Source: Anaerolineae bacterium (lineage in GTDB: Bacteria; Chloroflexota; Anaerolineae; B4-G1). Taken from it: a stretch of DNA of 13,273 nt. The first letter of the stretch is position 1; each line of letters begins with the position of its first letter. Shown in pieces: positions 6,642 through 13,069 of the stretch. Below the pieces are notes generated by a model, which was not told the DNA's origin, searched no databases, and saw nothing but the letters and a program-made list of their open reading frames with translations. The stretch spans positions 1 through 13,273 of the forward strand of contig JAUWNP010000118.1 in NCBI GenBank assembly GCA_030612585.1. The letters are read 5' to 3'. A program made the translations under genes and the position numbers.

Positions 6642-6751
6642 GGGGCCAAATTCTACGAGTACGAAGCCGCAGGAGTAGGCGAGTACTGGCTGATTGACCC
6701 CCAGCGCCGTCAGGCCGGATTCTATCAACTGGGTGAGGATGGTTTCTACCG
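6642..6751 (+). pseudogene. Remnant of an Uma2 (DUF820) family endonuclease-like gene
   Basis: Directly after the ATPase stop, the plus strand encodes GAKFYEYEAAGVGEYWLIDP followed by QRRQAGFYQLGEDGFYR. This is the characteristic C-terminal part of Uma2/DUF820 proteins (K-x2-Y-x2-AGV-x-EYWL-DP, then a strand pair). The N-terminal two thirds, with the other nuclease-fold residues, are missing, and the matching frame then runs into antisense of the oxidoreductase gene. It is therefore a decayed fragment rather than a functional gene. It overlaps the last bases of the convergent Gfo/Idh gene. Confidence 0.75.
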
Positions 6752-8149
6752 CTTTTCGGAACGGCGGCGGAATTCGTCCATGGAAACGATGTTTCCATTC
6801 ACCCGGGCCTCTTCGGCGGCGAAGGCCATCAGATGGCTCTCCAGCGACGCGCGGGCGGTGGTCAGCGCGTAGGACGGGTCGCGCACAGCGCGGACGAAGG
6901 CGGCCATCAGCCCCACATCACCGCCGCCGTGGCCGCTGGCACCGGCAGGGTCAACGGTGGATCGGATGACCTCCACCTTACCCGTGAGGTGATCGTGAAT
7001 CTGGATTTCGTGGTCGTTGAGGTAGTAGTGACCACGCAGCGTAGCGCGGGTGCCATCGTAGCGCATAGTGCGACCCTCCCTGTGGGAGTGACCGTGCAGC
7101 ACCAGAACCCCCGAGGCACCACTCTCGAACTCCATGTTGACTGTCTGGTGATCTACTACATTGTTGTCACAGTGGTAAACGCAGCGACCATACGGCCCGG
7201 TCTCCAACGCCTGCCGCCGACCCTCCAGGCTGGCGTCCTCGGAGATAACAGAGATGGGCCAACCCCGATAATCAAGGATCGCATCCAGGCCGGGTATCAG
7301 GCGGCGGGCCACACTTGTGAGCGCGGGGTGATCGAGGTAGGAGGCGGCTCCCAGTCGTTCTAGCGCAGCGTGTGAGTGTCGTGCTATGCGCATCAGCGGG
7401 ACCAGTTCTATGTATAGGCGCGGCGCGTACCAGGGGCAGTCATCAGCGACCGGACAGCCGTCGGTGCAACGCTCCGGGGCTCCCGGTGGCGCGTTCTCGG
7501 CGCGATAGTGGATCAGCGAGCCAAAGGAGTTGAGCCGCGTCACCAGCCCCAGGTTCCAGTACAGGATGTCGAGGTCATGGCAGCATTTGGCCATGATCAT
7601 GGGGCTTTCGATCTTGCTGTTGCGCCAGTTGCCACGCACGTAGGAGTGGGCCATGTGCCAGTATGAGACGTTTTCTCGATGCTCGACGGTGATGACGTCG
7701 CCCAGGCGGCCCGAGATGATGATGTCGTGGAGGGTGGAGAAGAAAGTGGTATAGCGCAGGACGTGGCAGATTTGCAGCAACCGTCCGGTGCGCTCGGCGG
7801 CTTGCACCAACCGCACGCAGTCGGCGAGGCTGGTGGCCATAGGTTTCTCCAGCAGGACGTCGTAGCCGGCCTCCAGTGCGGCGATGGCGGGTGCGGTGTG
7901 TAGCCGATCCAGCGTGCAGACGAGCGCGACATCGGCGATCTGTCCCTGGGCGAGGAGGTCCTCCCAGGCGCGGAACTGGCGCTCCGGGGGGACGGCGTGG
8001 GCCTGGGCGAAGCGGGCGCGGCGGACAGCGTGCGGCTCGGCAACGGCTACGCAGCGGATTTCATCCGGGTGCGCCAAGGCGTATGAGCCGTAAGCATCGT
8101 AGCCCCGGTTGCCAGCGCCGATCAGGACGGCGGTCAAAGGTGGGGACAT
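6746..8149 (-). CDS. Gfo/Idh/MocA-family NAD(P)-dependent oxidoreductase
   Basis: The 467-aa protein has an N-terminal Rossmann fold with GAGNRG (11-16) for NAD(P), the family EKP motif (101-103) and a substrate domain with KCCHDLD (188-194), which supplies the usual catalytic His/Asp region. A cysteine cluster, CTDGCPVADDC (C228, C232, C238), recurs in one branch of the family and could bind metal. The substrate is unknown; members oxidise sugars, inositols or their derivatives, and some long members are GH109 glycosidases. It follows GH20 on the same strand after 88 bp, so a role in sugar catabolism is plausible. I chose ATG 8149, with AAGGAG upstream. The frame is open to 8227, but those 26 extra residues (PTCALAHL repeats) are translated from a tandem repeat. 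Confidence 0.88.
   Translation of the reverse strand: MSPPLTAVLIGAGNRGYDAYGSYALAHPDEIRCVAVAEPHAVRRARFAQAHAVPPERQFRAWEDLLAQGQIADVALVCTLDRLHTAPAIAALEAGYDVLLEKPMATSLADCVRLVQAAERTGRLLQICHVLRYTTFFSTLHDIIISGRLGDVITVEHRENVSYWHMAHSYVRGNWRNSKIESPMIMAKCCHDLDILYWNLGLVTRLNSFGSLIHYRAENAPPGAPERCTDGCPVADDCPWYAPRLYIELVPLMRIARHSHAALERLGAASYLDHPALTSVARRLIPGLDAILDYRGWPISVISEDASLEGRRQALETGPYGRCVYHCDNNVVDHQTVNMEFESGASGVLVLHGHSHREGRTMRYDGTRATLRGHYYLNDHEIQIHDHLTGKVEVIRSTVDPAGASGHGGGDVGLMAAFVRAVRDPSYALTTARASLESHLMAFAAEEARVNGNIVSMDEFRRRSEKR
6780..6798. repeat. Small perfect hairpin near the 3' end of the Gfo/Idh gene
   Basis: ATGGAAAC (6780-6787), GAT, GTTTCCAT (6791-6798) form 8-bp arms with a 3-base loop. It lies in coding sequence close to the convergent gene ends. 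There is no T-run, so termination is uncertain. Confidence 0.4.
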
Positions 8150-8167
8150 AGGGCTCCTTTCAGGTGT

Positions 8168-8231
8168 GCAAGTAGGCAAGTGGGCAAGTGCGCAAGTAGG
8201 CAAGTGTGCAAGTGCGCAAGTAGGCAAGTGT
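8168..8231. repeat. Eight 8-bp tandem units (GCAAGTNN) with 24-bp super-period
   Basis: Eight consecutive GCAAGTNN units differ only in the last two bases, in the order AG, GG, GC, AG, GT, GC, AG, GT. A degenerate GCAGGTTC follows. The order reveals a 24-bp higher repeat (AG-GT/GG-GC). It fills the gap between the GH20 stop and the Gfo/Idh Shine-Dalgarno. Confidence 0.9.
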
Positions 8232-8237
8232 GCAGGT

Positions 8238-10319
8238 TCAATCGGGCCAGTTCTGCCACAGGGTGCGGTAGTCGCCGGTGTCGTAGGTATTCAGGTCGGC
8301 GTCCATGGGCTGCCCCTTCGTTAGCGCACGGTGTTGTGCCTCCAGCCAGTTGATAGCGGCCCGGTAGCGGGTGCGCAGGTTGGCGTAGTACCCCAGTGCG
8401 ACGTGGATTTCGCTGCGGCGAGCGCGGGCCAGCCAGTCCGTTTCAAACTCCGCCCGCAGTCTCTCCAATTCCACATCGAGCGCTTTGAGGGCCAGGATGT
8501 ACCTGTATATGCGGTCTGCATCCAGGTCCGGGGTGCGCAGCCCCTGGCGAATCTCCTGCGAAAGTGTCACCTTGCGGGCGGCATAACCGGTCAGGCGAGC
8601 GGCGAAACCTATCTCGCGCAGCGTCAGTTCACGGGGATGGCCAGGGGCCGGTCCGTCGAAGGCTTCGCCGTGAGCGCTCATTTGAACGGTGGTGGCGGCT
8701 TCCTCGGCCAGCATGCGCATCTTGGTCAGCGTCTCGGCGGGCAGCGCGTCTTCGCCTTCCACCGTAGCGCCGGTCAGCGGCTCGTCGAACAGGGCCAGGA
8801 TGGTGTGTGAGCGGTTGACCTGTGCGACGCCGGGTAGGGTGTTAGTGCGGGCCAGTTGGTGAATCGCGGTTAAGACCCGTTCGTGCTCCAGACCCAAGAA
8901 GAGCGGGCCAAAGGCGGCCTCGAAGTCCTCATCGGTCGTCATGCCACCGGTCCAGCCCTGGGCTGCGCCAAAGACGTAGCCGTACCAACTCAAGCCCAGG
9001 GGTTGGTAGTGGCCGTGGTCGCCCCAGTCGGTGTTGAGCATCCCCTCAGCGCCAGCGGCCACGCCGTCGCGCACGAGGTTGCGGATGTTGACGTTCACCC
9101 CGTAGAGGCGCGGGAAGATGCTGTTCCAGGAACCGACGCCGGGGCAGACCCAGAACCGCCGCCCGGCCTCGGCGAAGACTTTCACGGTGGGGTACTCATC
9201 GGCGGGATGATAGTGCCAGTCGAGCAGGACGACGTCGTCGGGCAGTTCGCCGATGAGTTCCGGATGATGGAGCAGGATATCACCCCAGACCTGGATGCGC
9301 CGTCCGTAGCGGGCGGCCAGTTCGCGCACACGCAGGACGTGATTGAGATAGACACGCCCAACGCCGATCTCGTCGGCCAGGGCTTTGCTGGCTCCCTGGC
9401 CCAGGTCGTAGGTTTCGTCGCAGTCCACGTTGAAGGTGGTGGAGGTGAAGGCGGGCAGCATGTCGGCGTAGAGTTCGTCCAGCAGTGTGTAAGTCTCCTC
9501 AAAGGCTGGACTCAGTGTCCAGAGAAGTTCTGTCTCCGCCAGGTGCTGGTACTCTGGGATGAGAAGCGTGTTGCGGGCGTGACCAAAAGACTGCAGGTTG
9601 GGCATCAGTTCGACGTGGCGAGCACGGCAGAAACTGTCCAGTTCCAGGATGTCCTGATTGCTGAGGGAACCGCAGCCGGCCCCAATCTTGGGATGGCGGG
9701 TGAACTGGAAGGTGTGCTCGGTGTAGAATTGTAGGACGTTGAGTTTGTAGTGACTGAGTTCTTCGGCCAGTTGCTTGAGCGTGGCCAGCGTCGGCACTTT
9801 GCGACGGGAGACATCGAGCATGAGGCCGCGATAGGGCAGCGTGGGCCAGTCCCGGATGGTTAGCGCAGGCAGGGTCTGGGCCTGAGAACTCGGATGGCAG
9901 GACAGCGACGGATTATAGTGCAGTCGTATCAGTTGGCGCAGGGTTTGGATGGCGTAGAAGAGGCCGGTGGGTGTGTTGGCGTAGAGGGTGATGCGGGCCG
10001 GTGTGATGGTCAGGGCGTAAGATTGTGCCGTCACAGCCTCCGGCGCGCTGCTGGCGACCGGCTCGAGACCAAAGGCCGCTGTCTGCTCCGGCCCGCAGGC
10101 GAGCAGGATGACGTTTTTGGAGCGGGGCGGGGCGAAGGCTTTGACGATGGGCAACGTCAAACGGGCGGCCCGGCACACCTCGTCCTGAAGTTGCCTGGCG
10201 GCGAAAAAGGTGTTCTCGCTGGCTTGGGCGGGGATGATGACGAGAGTGTCGGCGTTGAGAGAGAACGTGCCGTCAAGCACTGAAAATTCTTTGGGCTGGG
10301 GAAGCAAATGCTGAGTCAT
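8238..10319 (-). CDS. Glycoside hydrolase family 20 (beta-N-acetylhexosaminidase-like)
   Basis: GH20 enzymes release terminal beta-linked GlcNAc or GalNAc by substrate-assisted catalysis. The 693-aa protein has an N-terminal GH20b-like domain (about 1-155: LLPQPKEF, then LYANTPTGLFYAIQTLRQLI) and a TIM-barrel catalytic domain from YRGLMLDVSRRKVPT (about 163). The catalytic Asp-Glu pair is D301-E302 in FNVDCDETYDLG. This differs from the commoner HxGGDE context and marks a separate subgroup. Tryptophan-rich active-site strands follow (VWGDILLHHP, LLDWHYH, NTDWGDHGH). There is no signal peptide, so a cytosolic enzyme acting on imported oligosaccharides is inferred. The ATG lies 4 nt after the toxin stop, and no Shine-Dalgarno is visible, suggesting translational coupling to the toxin gene. 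The exact substrate is unknown. Confidence 0.88.
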   Translation of the reverse strand: MTQHLLPQPKEFSVLDGTFSLNADTLVIIPAQASENTFFAARQLQDEVCRAARLTLPIVKAFAPPRSKNVILLACGPEQTAAFGLEPVASSAPEAVTAQSYALTITPARITLYANTPTGLFYAIQTLRQLIRLHYNPSLSCHPSSQAQTLPALTIRDWPTLPYRGLMLDVSRRKVPTLATLKQLAEELSHYKLNVLQFYTEHTFQFTRHPKIGAGCGSLSNQDILELDSFCRARHVELMPNLQSFGHARNTLLIPEYQHLAETELLWTLSPAFEETYTLLDELYADMLPAFTSTTFNVDCDETYDLGQGASKALADEIGVGRVYLNHVLRVRELAARYGRRIQVWGDILLHHPELIGELPDDVVLLDWHYHPADEYPTVKVFAEAGRRFWVCPGVGSWNSIFPRLYGVNVNIRNLVRDGVAAGAEGMLNTDWGDHGHYQPLGLSWYGYVFGAAQGWTGGMTTDEDFEAAFGPLFLGLEHERVLTAIHQLARTNTLPGVAQVNRSHTILALFDEPLTGATVEGEDALPAETLTKMRMLAEEAATTVQMSAHGEAFDGPAPGHPRELTLREIGFAARLTGYAARKVTLSQEIRQGLRTPDLDADRIYRYILALKALDVELERLRAEFETDWLARARRSEIHVALGYYANLRTRYRAAINWLEAQHRALTKGQPMDADLNTYDTGDYRTLWQNWPD

Positions 10320-10323
10320 AGGG

Positions 10324-10659
10324 TCACAGGAACTGAATCTGCCCCATCATCTCTTCCGGGGTGAGTGTGTCGAGCATCAAGATCAGCATCTCGATGATTT
10401 GGCCCAGGCTGTACGCCTCTTGGCGACAATAGGCGATTCCTGCATGTGGGATGTCCCGGCTATGCCAACGCAGAAAGTCGTCGTCGTGCGTCACGATCAC
10501 GCGGCGCTCGTGCCAGGCGTAGGAGATCTGGCTCTGATCATCTGCACCGCACAAACCGGCCTCGGCAGTTGTCGTGACGTCAATTCCTCTCCGCCGAAGG
10601 GCATCGGCAATGGCTGGGTTGATGTGCTCATCCAGGTGGAAGCGAAGGGCTCTGGCCAT
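10324..10659 (-). CDS. DUF5615 PIN-like toxin (putative ribonuclease)
   Basis: The 111-aa protein matches the DUF5615 PIN-like family, predicted metal-dependent RNases that act as toxins beside DUF433 antitoxins. The acidic active-site positions are present: D10-E11 in FHLDEH, D40-D41 in GADDQSQ and D59-D61 in THDDDF, so it looks intact. The ATG lies 32 nt inside the end of the upstream antitoxin gene, so translation is probably coupled; only a weak AGGA precedes it. The stop is 4 nt before the GH20 start. Antitoxin-first order with overlap is typical of type II toxin-antitoxin operons. Toxicity and target are inferred from the family. Confidence 0.87.
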   Translation of the reverse strand: MARALRFHLDEHINPAIADALRRRGIDVTTTAEAGLCGADDQSQISYAWHERRVIVTHDDDFLRWHSRDIPHAGIAYCRQEAYSLGQIIEMLILMLDTLTPEEMMGQIQFL

Positions 10660-11119
10660 GGTCGTCCTGCAGTTTGTGATCTAGCGGTGATGGGGCCTGG
10701 CGTCGGAGGGCGGCTGCAAATCGGAGGCTCTCTTCAATCTCAGCCTCGATCTTACCTTGATGGGTGTGGTAGTAGGCCAGTGCAGCGTAGACCTCGGCTA
10801 GCGAGAGGTCATACGTGGTGGAGATCTGCTGCGGTGTCATCGCCATACGCTCGTACCAGATGGCTACGTCGGACACGGTAATACGCCGCCCGGCGATGCG
10901 CGGCTTTCCGCTGCGCACGTCCGGCGTGGCCACAATCAGCGGCTTACTGCCCCCGCTCTTGCCCGTCATCCCACCAGCGGCAAACCAGTCCACGTTCACC
11001 AGTGCTGCTTTGGGCTTGCCTCGTGCCTCAATGATGACGGTCTCGCCGCCATAGGCCACCCGGTTGAGCAGTTCAGATAGGTTGCTGCGGGCGGTCGCCA
11101 CGTTCACGGTTGTTGCCAT
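10628..11119 (-). CDS. Phd/YefM-DUF433 fusion antitoxin
   Basis: The 163-aa protein combines an N-terminal Phd/YefM domain (about 1-45: TVNVATARSNLSELLNRV, GGETVIIEARGKPKAALV) with a DUF433 domain (about 61-128: PDVRSGKPRIAGRRITV, helix-turn-helix-like TPQQISTTYDLSLAEVYAALAYY). A charged tail of about 35 residues overlaps the toxin start. Phd domains dimerise and bind operator DNA. DUF433 is the usual partner of DUF5615 toxins, so the DUF433 part and tail probably neutralise the toxin encoded next. ATG 11119 is chosen because AGGAGG lies just upstream. The longer frame to 11164 would run through the operator and promoter. A promoter and TGTACA-type operator precede it. Confidence 0.86.
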   Translation of the reverse strand: MATTVNVATARSNLSELLNRVAYGGETVIIEARGKPKAALVNVDWFAAGGMTGKSGGSKPLIVATPDVRSGKPRIAGRRITVSDVAIWYERMAMTPQQISTTYDLSLAEVYAALAYYHTHQGKIEAEIEESLRFAAALRRQAPSPLDHKLQDDHGQSPSLPPG

Positions 11120-11131
11120 AACACCTCCTCC

Positions 11132-11155
11132 TGTACATCTTGTACTTGATGTACA
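11132..11155. promoter_or_regulatory. Putative antitoxin operator with TGTACA cores
   Basis: TGTACATC (11132-11139) and GATGTACA (11148-11155) form a perfect inverted repeat with an 8-bp spacer. A third TGTAC sits in the middle (11141-11145), so TGTAC recurs every 9 bp. TGTACA is the core reported for YefM-YoeB operator palindromes. The site lies between the -10 box and the Shine-Dalgarno of the Phd-DUF433 gene, as expected for autorepression. Confidence 0.75.
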
Positions 11156-11183
11156 TTTTACCACTGTCTCGCTACACCCGCAA
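11155..11183 (-). promoter_or_regulatory. Promoter of the toxin-antitoxin (and probably GH20) operon
   Basis: The minus strand carries TTGCGG (-35, 11183-11178), a 17-bp spacer and TAAAAT (-10, 11160-11155). The start site would fall inside the TGTACA operator, near 11148, so bound antitoxin would block transcription. Confidence 0.6.
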
Positions 11184-11195
11184 GTCAGCGCGTTT

Positions 11196-11240
11196 CGCTG
11201 GCGAAGTCCCTTTGGCTTGAACGGACTGTTTGGGCCAGCG
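11196..11240. other. Interrupted inverted repeat between the GHMP kinase and TA operon
   Basis: CGCTGGC (11196-11202) pairs with GCCAGCG (11234-11240). Inside them AGTCC (11205-11209) pairs with GGACT (11223-11227). It could end the kinase transcript, but it lacks a T-run. It lies upstream of the TA -35 box. Confidence 0.35.
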
Positions 11241-11277
11241 GATCAACTCGTGGGCCCTATCCAGAGGGTAAGATCCT

Positions 11278-12315
11278 TCAGTCGCGGGTCTCCAGACGGA
11301 TGCCCTCCGGCACGATGCGGAATGGCATCAGCGTGGCTCCGGCGTTCACCAGTGCCTCTCTCACGGCAGGCACGTTTTCTGGCTCGGCGTAGGTGATCAT
11401 GCAACCACCGCCACCCGCGCCGCAGAGTTTACTGGCGCGAGCGCCCTTGGCCTCGGCAGCGGCGATAAGGCGATCAATCTCTGGCGTGGTGACCCCCTCG
11501 GCCAGGGCCTTGCGGTTCTCCCACTCCACGGCCAGCAGATGGGCGAACTCGTCCAGGCTTCGCCGTGAGCACTCAGCCGAATGGTCGCTGGCGACCAGGC
11601 TTTGGCGCAAGGCCCGGGCCACCTCTTTGATGCGCCGCAGGTGGGCCACGGTGTCCCCTTCTTTCTCAATGTACCTTTTCAATATGGCCCAGTTGGTGAC
11701 GCCGGAGAAGCGGTTGATGTTGGTGAAGGTGAGGATGAGCCGTTCGTTGAGACGGGCGATCAGATCGTTGCCCTCGTCCAGTCGCTCCAGGCGGTGGCCG
11801 TCCACGTCGAACCAGATGCTGCAGACACCGCCGAACAGGGGCGGGAAGTAATCCTGCTTGCCGGTCGGGATGCCGATGACCTGCGCCTCAATATTGGCTC
11901 CCAGGTCAATGATCCGATCTTTGCTCAGGCCCATGTTCTCAATCTCGTTCAGCGCGCTGGAGAGGGCCATGAGCAGTGCCGACGACGCCCCCAATCCGGA
12001 GCCGCGCGGCGCTTCGCTGCGGAGGGTGACGTTCAAGCCACAATGAGGCCGGTAGAAGCGCAGAGCCCGCTTGGCCAGATCCAGATCTCCGCCCATTGGC
12101 ATCTCGGCCAGGCTGGCGAATGTTTCCTCCGCGCCGGAGTCTTCGGAGTGGATGTGAATCAGGGCATCGGGTCGCTCCTCCACGGTCACGTGGCCGTAGA
12201 TATTGACAGCGGCATTTACGGTCAGCCCGCCGTCTTCAAAGAGGTAGAGCGGGTAGACGTCGAGAGTGCCACCGGCCAGGTCTATGCGGGTGGGAACGAT
12301 GGCGGATACTTTCAT
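11278..12315 (-). CDS. GHMP-family sugar kinase (HddA/fucokinase-like)
   Basis: GHMP kinases phosphorylate sugars or isoprenoid alcohols with ATP in the cytosol. The 345-aa protein has an N-terminal PTRIDLAGGTLD (8-19), the ATP-binding PRGSGLGASSA (103-113), GKQDYFPPLFGG (152-163, resembling the GKQDQYAAAFGG segment of D,D-heptose-7-phosphate kinases and fucokinases) and the C-terminal KLCGAGGGG (297-304). I cannot fix the substrate: heptose phosphate, fucose or another hexose are all possible. ATG 12315 is chosen for GGGGAGG upstream; the frame is open to 12378, but the extra 21 residues would cross the promoter. It is followed, after 158 bp and a separate promoter, by the TA-GH20 genes. Confidence 0.88.
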   Translation of the reverse strand: MKVSAIVPTRIDLAGGTLDVYPLYLFEDGGLTVNAAVNIYGHVTVEERPDALIHIHSEDSGAEETFASLAEMPMGGDLDLAKRALRFYRPHCGLNVTLRSEAPRGSGLGASSALLMALSSALNEIENMGLSKDRIIDLGANIEAQVIGIPTGKQDYFPPLFGGVCSIWFDVDGHRLERLDEGNDLIARLNERLILTFTNINRFSGVTNWAILKRYIEKEGDTVAHLRRIKEVARALRQSLVASDHSAECSRRSLDEFAHLLAVEWENRKALAEGVTTPEIDRLIAAAEAKGARASKLCGAGGGGCMITYAEPENVPAVREALVNAGATLMPFRIVPEGIRLETRD

Positions 12316-12348
12316 AGATGAACCTCCCCTCCCAATCTCAGCAAATAC

Positions 12349-12378
12349 AATATAGCATGAGGTTGAGCCGTTTGTCAA
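12349..12378 (-). promoter_or_regulatory. Promoter of the GHMP kinase
   Basis: The minus strand carries a perfect TTGACA (-35, 12378-12373), an 18-bp spacer and TATATT (-10, 12354-12349) preceded by TGC (extended -10). This is the best promoter in the window. It is divergent from the Nudix promoter, with 20 bp between the two -35 boxes. Confidence 0.75.
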
Positions 12379-12398
12379 GCACGAAGGTGCCCTGAGCC

Positions 12399-12426
12399 TT
12401 GAACTCCAGGTGAAGTGTGCTACAAT
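12399..12426 (+). promoter_or_regulatory. Promoter of the Nudix hydrolase gene
   Basis: TTGAAC (12399-12404), a 16-bp spacer and TACAAT (12421-12426) with an upstream TGC (extended -10). The start site would be near 12433, giving a leader of about 30 nt up to the TTG start at 12465. Confidence 0.65.
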
Positions 12427-12464
12427 AGCACACAGAACGCTCTGGAGTGCAAGGGAGGGTCTCT

Positions 12465-13049
12465 TTGCCCGAAACCGACAAACCTAACGGGGTCCCGTTT
12501 GGCTGGCAGTGCCTGGCCACCGACTATCCGTACACCCACCATATGTTCCGCGTGCGGCGGGACCAGGTGCGCTGGCCCGACGGCCACGTAGCCCCCTACG
12601 TCTACATCCAGTCCACTGGCGCGGTTTGGGTAGTGCCGGTGACTGCCGATGGGCAGGTCGTCCTCATCCGCCAGTTTCGCTACACGCTGGATGACTGGTG
12701 CTGGGAGGTCGTCGCCGGGGGCTTCCACGATTTCACTGGCAGCCCTCTCGACCTGGCAAAGAAGGAACTGGCCGAGGAGATAGGAGGCGAGAGCGACGAC
12801 TGGCACTACGTCGGCTCCTTTCGCCCTGGCGTCGGCATCATTGACGAGATTTGCCACATCGTGCTGGCCCGCGGCGTTCGACTAAGCCGCGAACCGCAGC
12901 GCGAGTCAAGCGAGATCATAGAGGTACACCTGGTGCCACCTGAGCGAGCACTCGAGATGGCTCGCAACGGCGAGGTGATGGACGGCCACAGCGCGCTGGC
13001 GCTCCTGCGCTGCGAATCATATCTCCAATCTCTAATCTCCAACCTCTAA
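12465..13049 (+). CDS. Nudix hydrolase (ADP-ribose/nucleotide-sugar pyrophosphatase-like)
   Basis: Nudix enzymes cleave nucleoside diphosphates linked to another moiety. The ~194-aa protein has the layout of the ADP-ribose/nucleotide-sugar group: a beta strand (VWVVPVTADGQVVLIRQFRY), WEVVAGG, the Nudix helix, then RPGVGIIDEICHIVLARGV. The Nudix box (residues 86-108) keeps the metal-binding glutamates in KELAEEIGG (E101, E104, E105). It has Gly at position 92, where the first conserved Glu should be, and Lys100 for the conserved Arg. TTG 12465 is preferred because GGGAGGG sits 5 nt upstream; GTG 12447 is the alternative. The last residues and stop codon come from a 7-bp tandem repeat. The next gene follows after 20 nt, probably in one operon. 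Confidence 0.87.
   Translation: MPETDKPNGVPFGWQCLATDYPYTHHMFRVRRDQVRWPDGHVAPYVYIQSTGAVWVVPVTADGQVVLIRQFRYTLDDWCWEVVAGGFHDFTGSPLDLAKKELAEEIGGESDDWHYVGSFRPGVGIIDEICHIVLARGVRLSREPQRESSEIIEVHLVPPERALEMARNGEVMDGHSALALLRCESYLQSLISNL
13021..13048 (+). repeat. 4 x 7-bp tandem repeat (ATCTCYA) at the Nudix 3' end
   Basis: Units ATCTCCA, ATCTCTA, ATCTCCA, ACCTCTA occur in a row. They encode the last residues (LQSLISNL-like) and most of the stop codon of the Nudix gene. Seven is not a multiple of three, so unit gain or loss would change the C-terminus. Confidence 0.85.
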
Positions 13050-13069
13050 CCAGTTAACGAGGTAGAAAC

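Noticed and set aside
8150..8227. N-terminal extension of the Gfo/Idh protein (PTCALAHL repeats)
   Set aside because: It is translated from the 8-bp tandem array. ATG 8149 has its own AAGGAG and leads straight into the Rossmann fold.
8168..8231. CRISPR array
   Set aside because: Units are 8 bp and contiguous, with no spacers; it is a simple tandem repeat.
8883..9734. 283-codon plus-strand frame opposite GH20
   Set aside because: No family motif and no Shine-Dalgarno; it mirrors the GH20 codons, whose catalytic motifs are clear.
12447..12464. GTG start for the Nudix gene
   Set aside because: It would place the strong GGGAGGG inside the coding region. TTG 12465, 5 nt after it, fits better, though GTG is not excluded.
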